Part shown: piece after piece, positions 6,364-6,525 of the stretch
Layout: each line of letters opens with the position of its first letter
Position numbering within the stretch: position 1 is the first letter of the stretch
Program-made: the position numbers and the translations under genes
Origin: Synechococcaceae bacterium WB8_1B_136
Lineage (GTDB): Bacteria; Cyanobacteriota; Cyanobacteriia; PCC-6307; Cyanobiaceae
DNA length: 6,525 bases
Direction: 5' to 3'
Assembly: GCA_010029175.1 (NCBI GenBank)
Contig: RGNC01000115.1
Span: 1-6,525, forward strand
Notes under the pieces: generated by a model
Databases searched by the model: none
Told to the model about the DNA's origin: nothing
Seen by the model: the letters and a program-made list of their open reading frames with translations, nothing else

Positions 6364-6403
6364 AGGAGCTCGCCGCGATCTGCAGGGCCGCCGGGGTGAA
6401 CCG

Positions 6404-6525
6404 TTACGTGCCGATGCGCCCGGTTGTGGGGGAACTGGGGCTGGCATCCACGCGGACCGGCAGACGGCCGGCGTGGAAGGCCGTGCGGCCGGCCTCACAG
6501 GCCTGGGCCATGGCCCGGGCCATGG
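6404..6525 (-). CDS. thiG: thiazole synthase, C-terminal end
   Basis: Only the last 39 full codons are in the window; the gene enters from the right edge and ends in TAA (6404-6406). The visible tail starts [22 protein letters not shown] and ends with a [15 protein letters not shown] stretch. This fits the C-terminus of ThiG, where a MA-x-AM helix, an EAGR..x..AGR motif and an ASxSSP segment are typical. ThiG forms the thiazole phosphate ring of thiamin from deoxyxylulose phosphate, dehydroglycine and the ThiS thiocarboxylate, in the cytoplasm. The catalytic lysine and barrel lie outside the window, so the assignment rests on a short tail. It is on the same strand as psb34, with 69 bases between and no clear terminator hairpin. 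Confidence 0.8.
   Translation of the reverse strand, partial: MARAMAQACEAGRTAFHAGRLPVRVDASPSSPTTGRIGT

Noticed and set aside
6355..6370. CTTAAGGT resembling a cyanobacterial Pho box upstream of psb34
   Set aside because: Only 6 of 8 positions match CTTAACCT and there is no second repeat at the required spacing, so control by the phosphate regulator cannot be claimed from the sequence.
6508..6525. Perfect 18-bp palindrome at the right edge of the window (CCATGGCCCGGGCCATGG)
   Set aside because: It is explained by the thiG codons for A-M-A-R-A-M-A, a helix usual at that point of the protein. No separate function is needed.
1..6525. Search for HIP1 (GCGATCGC) sites, common in many cyanobacteria
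   Set aside because: None seen by eye. Marine and related picocyanobacteria often lack this repeat, so its absence is compatible with the assignment but not informative alone.

Overview
The window reads as a GC-rich picocyanobacterial chromosome segment, most likely the Cyanobium/Synechococcus group. The grounds are the pair of sulfolipid genes (sqdB, sqdX), a small gene with the N-terminal signature of the cyanobacterial photosystem II assembly factor Psb34, and two small hypotheticals of a cyanobacterial type lying between guaA and a class B penicillin-binding protein gene. The genus is an inference from gene content and composition; no marker gene in the window settles it.

Left half, + strand (1-3750): the 3' part of guaA (GMP synthetase); a conserved hypothetical with a single C-terminal membrane segment; a second small hypothetical ending in a predicted coiled coil; and mrdA (PBP2, the transpeptidase for lateral cell-wall growth). 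Gaps are short (about 82, 54 and 5 bases), so these genes could share a transcript. The second hypothetical and mrdA are almost certainly translated from one message.

Right half, - strand (3734-6525, reading from right to left): the last 39 codons of thiG (thiazole synthase); psb34 (55 codons); sqdB (UDP-sulfoquinovose synthase); and sqdX (SQDG synthase, glycosyltransferase family 4). sqdB and sqdX are consecutive enzymes of sulfoquinovosyl diacylglycerol synthesis, an anionic thylakoid lipid that replaces phospholipid and is also found in photosystem II. psb34 lies 56 bases upstream of sqdB in the same direction, so a PSII assembly factor and the SQDG pathway may be co-expressed. The two halves converge, and mrdA and sqdX overlap tail to tail by 17 bp.

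This is mostly an ordinary core-genome region. I see no mobile element, CRISPR array, tRNA, rRNA or prophage gene. The points that deserve a second look are the two uncharacterised genes next to mrdA, the psb34-sqdB-sqdX arrangement with a hairpin touching the sqdB ribosome-binding site, the overlapping convergent ends with an embedded hairpin, a Cys/Asp/His cluster near the PBP2 active site, and the frequent GTG/TTG starts. I do not see a convincing new multi-gene system.
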